Shown piece after piece: positions 12,546 through 15,221 of a stretch of 15,221 nt of DNA. The stretch is taken from contig MHIV01000006.1 of NCBI GenBank assembly GCA_001817685.1, forward strand, positions 1-15,221, given 5' to 3'. The notes beneath the pieces are model-generated. The model made no database searches. It was not told where the DNA came from and saw nothing but the letters and a program-made list of their open reading frames with translations. Every line of letters starts with the position of its first letter. Position 1 is the stretch's first letter. The position numbers and the translations under genes were made by a program. The stretch comes from Candidatus Colwellbacteria bacterium RIFCSPHIGHO2_02_FULL_45_17. Its GTDB lineage: Bacteria; Patescibacteriota; Minisyncoccia; UBA6257; Colwellbacteraceae.

Positions 12546-14177
12546 CTACATCCCCATTCCAGGCGGCATACCGCCCATCGGACTTTCCTCTTTGGGAATT
12601 TCAACGATTGCGGCACCAAGGGTTAAATAGTTACTCGCAACTGAAACAGCGTTAGTAAACGCAGTTTTTACCACCTTGAGAGGATCAATAATTCCGGCCT
12701 CCTTCAAATTATCGATCTTGTTACTAAATGCGTTAAACCCCGTCCAAAGGTCACCCGATTCCTTGGCCTTTTCAAGCTCGCGGATGCTCTTATCGCTTCC
12801 ACCGCTATTTTCGATTATCGCCTCGAGCGGGGCCATAATGGCCTTCTCAATAATTACACGTGCGGCATCTCCTACTTCCTTATCCTCTGCGTTCACATAT
12901 TCGAATCCGCGGGAATTAAAAAGGGCAATTCCTCCGCCGGGGACAATTCCGTCTTCCATGGCTGCTTTCGTGGCGTGAACTGCATCCTCAACTCTATCTT
13001 TTAATTCCTTTTGTGCCGTTTCGGTAGCTGCGCCAATTTTGATTACTGCAACACCGCCGGAAAGTTTACCAATCCGTTCTTGTAACTTCTCTTTGTCAAA
13101 ATCAGATTCACTCTTCTCGTGTTGAGACTTGAGTTGCGAAACCCTCTTCGCAATATCATCCGCGTTACCGACTCCGCCCACTATGGTTGTGTTGTCTTTG
13201 TCCGCGACAACTTTGGCGGCACTGCCCAAAGACGTAACGTCTGTAGTTTCGAGTTTTTTCCCAATGTCCTCCGAAATTAATTCCGCGCCCGTAACGGTCG
13301 CAATGTCCTGAAGCATCTCTTTTCTCCTATCCCCGAAGCCAGGGGCTTTTACAGCAAGAACGTTAAAGACCCCTCTGAGTTTGTTTACGACAAGCGTCGC
13401 TAGGGCCTCGCCCTCTACGTCCTCGGCGATTATAACCATATCTTTCTTTCCACCTTTCATAACTTTTTCGAGAAGCGGCAATAGATCATTTATTGAAGTA
13501 ATTTTTTCATCCGTGACGAGAATATAGGGATTCTCGAGAACCGCCTCCATTCTCTCCTGATCCGTAATCATATAGGCCGAGATGTATCCCCTATCAAACT
13601 GCATACCCTCGACAACCTCATAGGAATTACCTATTGCGTTAGAGTCATCAACCGTGACGACTCCATCTTTTCCAACTTTCTCCATAACTTCGGCGATGAG
13701 CTTTCCGACCTCCTTGTCTTTCGAAGAAATTGAAGCAACCTCCTCTATTTTCTTGTTGTCGTCTGTCAATTCCTTCTGCTTGTCTAACTCCGCAATCACA
13801 GCCTGGCTAGCTTTATTTAATTCCTCAGCGAGTTTTATAACGTTAAAGCCTTTTTCGGAGATTACCCGTTCCCCCTCAGAAATCATCGAGTGCGCCAGAA
13901 CTACGGAGGTTGTCGTACCGTCACCGACGTTGTCAGCGGTTTTATCCGCTGCTTGTTTCAAGAACTGCGCCCCAAGATTCTCATATTTATCCTCGAGCTC
14001 AATTTCCTTAGCAACCGAGACGCCGTCGAACGTTACCTGCGGCGCGCCGTAAGATCTTTCAATCGCCACGGAACGACCGCGTGGACCAAGTGTCATTATT
14101 ACCGAACGCGCGAGCTTATCCATCCCCTTCTTTATCGCCTCTCGTGCGTCTTTATCGAACTTTATATCTTTTGCCAT
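12546..14177 (-). CDS. groEL: Chaperonin GroEL (60 kDa)
   Basis: ATP-driven folding chamber, working with GroES in the cytoplasm. 543 aa, the normal length. It opens AKDIKFDKDAREAIKKGMDK. The ATP site shows TLGPRGR (29-35) and GDGTTT (85-90, catalytic Asp86). The apical domain includes the EGMQFDRGYISAYM region, and the equatorial C-terminal part has EDGIVPGGGIAL. It ends in a Gly-Met-rich tail (MGGMPPGMGM), as in most bacteria. Translation is probably driven by AAAGGA about 5 nt before the ATG. It follows groES by 52 nt, and no separate promoter is evident. Confidence 0.98.
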   Translation of the reverse strand: MAKDIKFDKDAREAIKKGMDKLARSVIMTLGPRGRSVAIERSYGAPQVTFDGVSVAKEIELEDKYENLGAQFLKQAADKTADNVGDGTTTSVVLAHSMISEGERVISEKGFNVIKLAEELNKASQAVIAELDKQKELTDDNKKIEEVASISSKDKEVGKLIAEVMEKVGKDGVVTVDDSNAIGNSYEVVEGMQFDRGYISAYMITDQERMEAVLENPYILVTDEKITSINDLLPLLEKVMKGGKKDMVIIAEDVEGEALATLVVNKLRGVFNVLAVKAPGFGDRRKEMLQDIATVTGAELISEDIGKKLETTDVTSLGSAAKVVADKDNTTIVGGVGNADDIAKRVSQLKSQHEKSESDFDKEKLQERIGKLSGGVAVIKIGAATETAQKELKDRVEDAVHATKAAMEDGIVPGGGIALFNSRGFEYVNAEDKEVGDAARVIIEKAIMAPLEAIIENSGGSDKSIRELEKAKESGDLWTGFNAFSNKIDNLKEAGIIDPLKVVKTAFTNAVSVASNYLTLGAAIVEIPKEESPMGGMPPGMGM

Positions 14178-14190
14178 GATTTCCTTTTGT

Positions 14191-14232
14191 TAGGTTATAG
14201 ATTTGAATTTTGACATTTGAGTTTTGACATTA
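14191..14232. repeat. Six 7-bp units between groES and groEL, ending in the groES stop
   Basis: In one phase the plus strand reads taggtta, tagattt, gaatttt, gacattt, gagtttt, gacatta. The inner part is also a 14-bp tandem duplication (tgaattttgacatt / tgagttttgacatt, one mismatch, 14204-14231). Similar TGACATTTGA runs are, from memory, frequent in CPR intergenic DNA. Confidence 0.65.
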
Positions 14233-14523
14233 CTCAATTATCGCCAATATATCCGTTTCTTCGCCGACTAAATATTTCTTGCCATCGACTTCGATTTCAT
14301 CCGGCCCGTATTTCTTGAAAAGCACAATGTCTCCGATCTTCACGGACATCGGGATAAGTTTTCCATCCTCGTCCCTTCTCCCCTCTCCAACAGCAACAAC
14401 TTTGCCCTTCATTGGCTTCTCTTTATCGGCAGTGTCTGGAATAACAATGCCGGACTCCGTCTTAGTCTCATCGTCGACTGGTTCTATAAATACGTGATCT
14501 GAAAGTGGTTTTATATTACTCAT
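14230..14523 (-). CDS. groES: Co-chaperonin GroES (10 kDa)
   Basis: Lid of the GroEL chamber. 97 aa, the usual size. Landmarks are IKPLSDHVFIEPVDDETKT at the N-terminus, the mobile loop (TESGIVIPDTADKEKPMKG), VVAVGEGRRDEDGKLIPMSVKIGDIVLF, and the C-terminal KYLVGEETDILAII. It is first in the groES-groEL operon. No CIRCE element was found upstream; instead there is a sigma70-type promoter with a consensus -35. The 5' leader appears to be only 2-3 nt. Confidence 0.97.
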   Translation of the reverse strand: MSNIKPLSDHVFIEPVDDETKTESGIVIPDTADKEKPMKGKVVAVGEGRRDEDGKLIPMSVKIGDIVLFKKYGPDEIEVDGKKYLVGEETDILAIIE

Positions 14524-14532
14524 GCGATACTT

Positions 14533-14562
14533 TGTATATCAAAATGCACTATGCCGTGTCAA
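14533..14562 (-). promoter_or_regulatory. Promoter of groES-groEL
   Basis: The minus strand reads TTGACA (14562-14557), an 18-nt spacer ending in TGA, then TATACA (14538-14533), 9 nt, and the ATG at 14523. The -35 is perfect and the -10 has the TGn extension. It predicts a 2-3 nt leader. Confidence 0.65.
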
Positions 14563-14565
14563 CCC

Positions 14566-15221
14566 CTAGATCTCTCCTTTCCTTAGCTTCTCCTCAATTC
14601 TTTTTGTGTCGCGATAAAGTTCCAATTTCTCATCGCTCCAAAACACTCGCGGTTTGTATCCAAGCCTGGCAGGATTTTGGATTTTCTTTACGAGCCAATA
14701 TTTCAAAAGCTTTTCGACAACATCGCCCAGCAACCCGCTTAGCAGAAATTCGAAAATCTTCTTTGTAAATGACGTTACGCTCCCGATATATCTTTCGTGT
14801 CTCTCGTAGACACGCCTAGGTTCAAGCCAGTCATTCGCATTAAAGAATTCTGTAATTTGAATCTCGTCTCCAAGCACAGGAACTAGATTCCTGTATAAAT
14901 TCTCCCAATACGCGTTGTATGGACCAGTCAACTTATATCCACCAGGTGCTACAAAATGGGACATTCCAAATTTATTTGTTGTATTTCTACCTGGTTTCTC
15001 ACGCCATCCGAAAATCTCAAAAAAGAGTGCAGACAAAAACCAACTTGTGAAAATTCTGCCGCGACGGACTCCGACAACCACATCAAAATCAGATTTCTCG
15101 TGCACACGCCCGGTCGCCATAGATCCGGCGACTAGAACAAACTTCACAAATGGGATGTATCTAAAAAGCCTGGAGCGTTTTTTAAGAACCCCCCACTTCT
15201 CTTCGAATAAATTATCCTTCA
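14566..15221 (-). CDS. Nucleotidyltransferase-fold protein (5' end beyond the window)
   Basis: The frame is open from the window edge to a TAG at 14566, giving at least 218 aa. An internal GTG at 15147 is not a good start, because homology-like sequence (EEKWGVLKKRSRLFRYIPF) runs upstream of it. The Pol-beta-type motif is clear: FVLVAGSMATGRVHEKSDFDVVVGV, with the GS turn and the D-x-D metal pair. Downstream there are few recognised motifs; a long helical region and a basic C-terminus (RDTKRIEEKLRKGEI) follow. Members of this fold transfer nucleotides to antibiotics, tRNA or proteins, or act as antitoxins; the target here is unknown. If 15222 is A, the ATG start would lie right at the edge. 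Confidence 0.8.
   Translation of the reverse strand, partial: KDNLFEEKWGVLKKRSRLFRYIPFVKFVLVAGSMATGRVHEKSDFDVVVGVRRGRIFTSWFLSALFFEIFGWREKPGRNTTNKFGMSHFVAPGGYKLTGPYNAYWENLYRNLVPVLGDEIQITEFFNANDWLEPRRVYERHERYIGSVTSFTKKIFEFLLSGLLGDVVEKLLKYWLVKKIQNPARLGYKPRVFWSDEKLELYRDTKRIEEKLRKGEI

Overview
The window looks like a chromosomal fragment of a Candidate Phyla Radiation bacterium (Patescibacteria, Parcubacteria-like). The support is indirect. Genes are compact and tightly packed. The protein types include a DUF5671-type membrane protein, a cupredoxin ending in a His-Asp-His motif, a free-standing tRNA-binding domain and an archaeal-like UMP kinase. The tRNA has no encoded CCA. Many first-in-operon genes have no Shine-Dalgarno sequence and carry a -10 box only 6-9 nt before the start codon. 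No rRNA is present, so finer placement is not possible.

Layout. 1-3408 (minus): a DUF5671-like membrane protein, D-Ala-D-Ala ligase and DNA primase (cut by the window edge), probably one operon with its own promoter. 3411-4068 (minus): a cupredoxin-like protein with its own promoter and terminator. 4076-5606 (minus): a tRNA-binding domain protein, a split-barrel flavoprotein and an AlkA-type DNA glycosylase, apparently one operon. 5643-6507 (minus): a 44-aa membrane peptide, a two-helix protein with paired cysteines and a four-helix membrane protein.

6583-8046 is a block unlike its surroundings. It is GC-rich, has strong Shine-Dalgarno sites, and holds four small unrecognised genes: one to the left and three to the right of a divergent intergenic region that contains a 48-bp inverted repeat. 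A GC-rich hairpin terminator closes each end. Just beyond it are tRNA-Ser(GGA) at 8105-8189 and an ABC exporter at 8322-10121 (plus strand). This block is the best candidate here for a foreign or undescribed element, but an assembly chimera must be excluded first.

10144-12424 (minus): lemA, htpX, a 44-aa membrane ORF and UMP kinase, tightly spaced. 12546-14523 (minus): groES-groEL with a sigma70-type promoter. 14566 to the edge (minus): a nucleotidyltransferase, open at its 5' end. Three intergenic regions carry arrays of 7-bp units, most beginning with TAG.

The genes cover replication (DnaG), cell-wall synthesis (Ddl), proteostasis (GroESL, HtpX, LemA), DNA repair (AlkA), pyrimidine metabolism (UMP kinase), export (ABC) and envelope redox or metal functions (cupredoxin, paired-cysteine protein).
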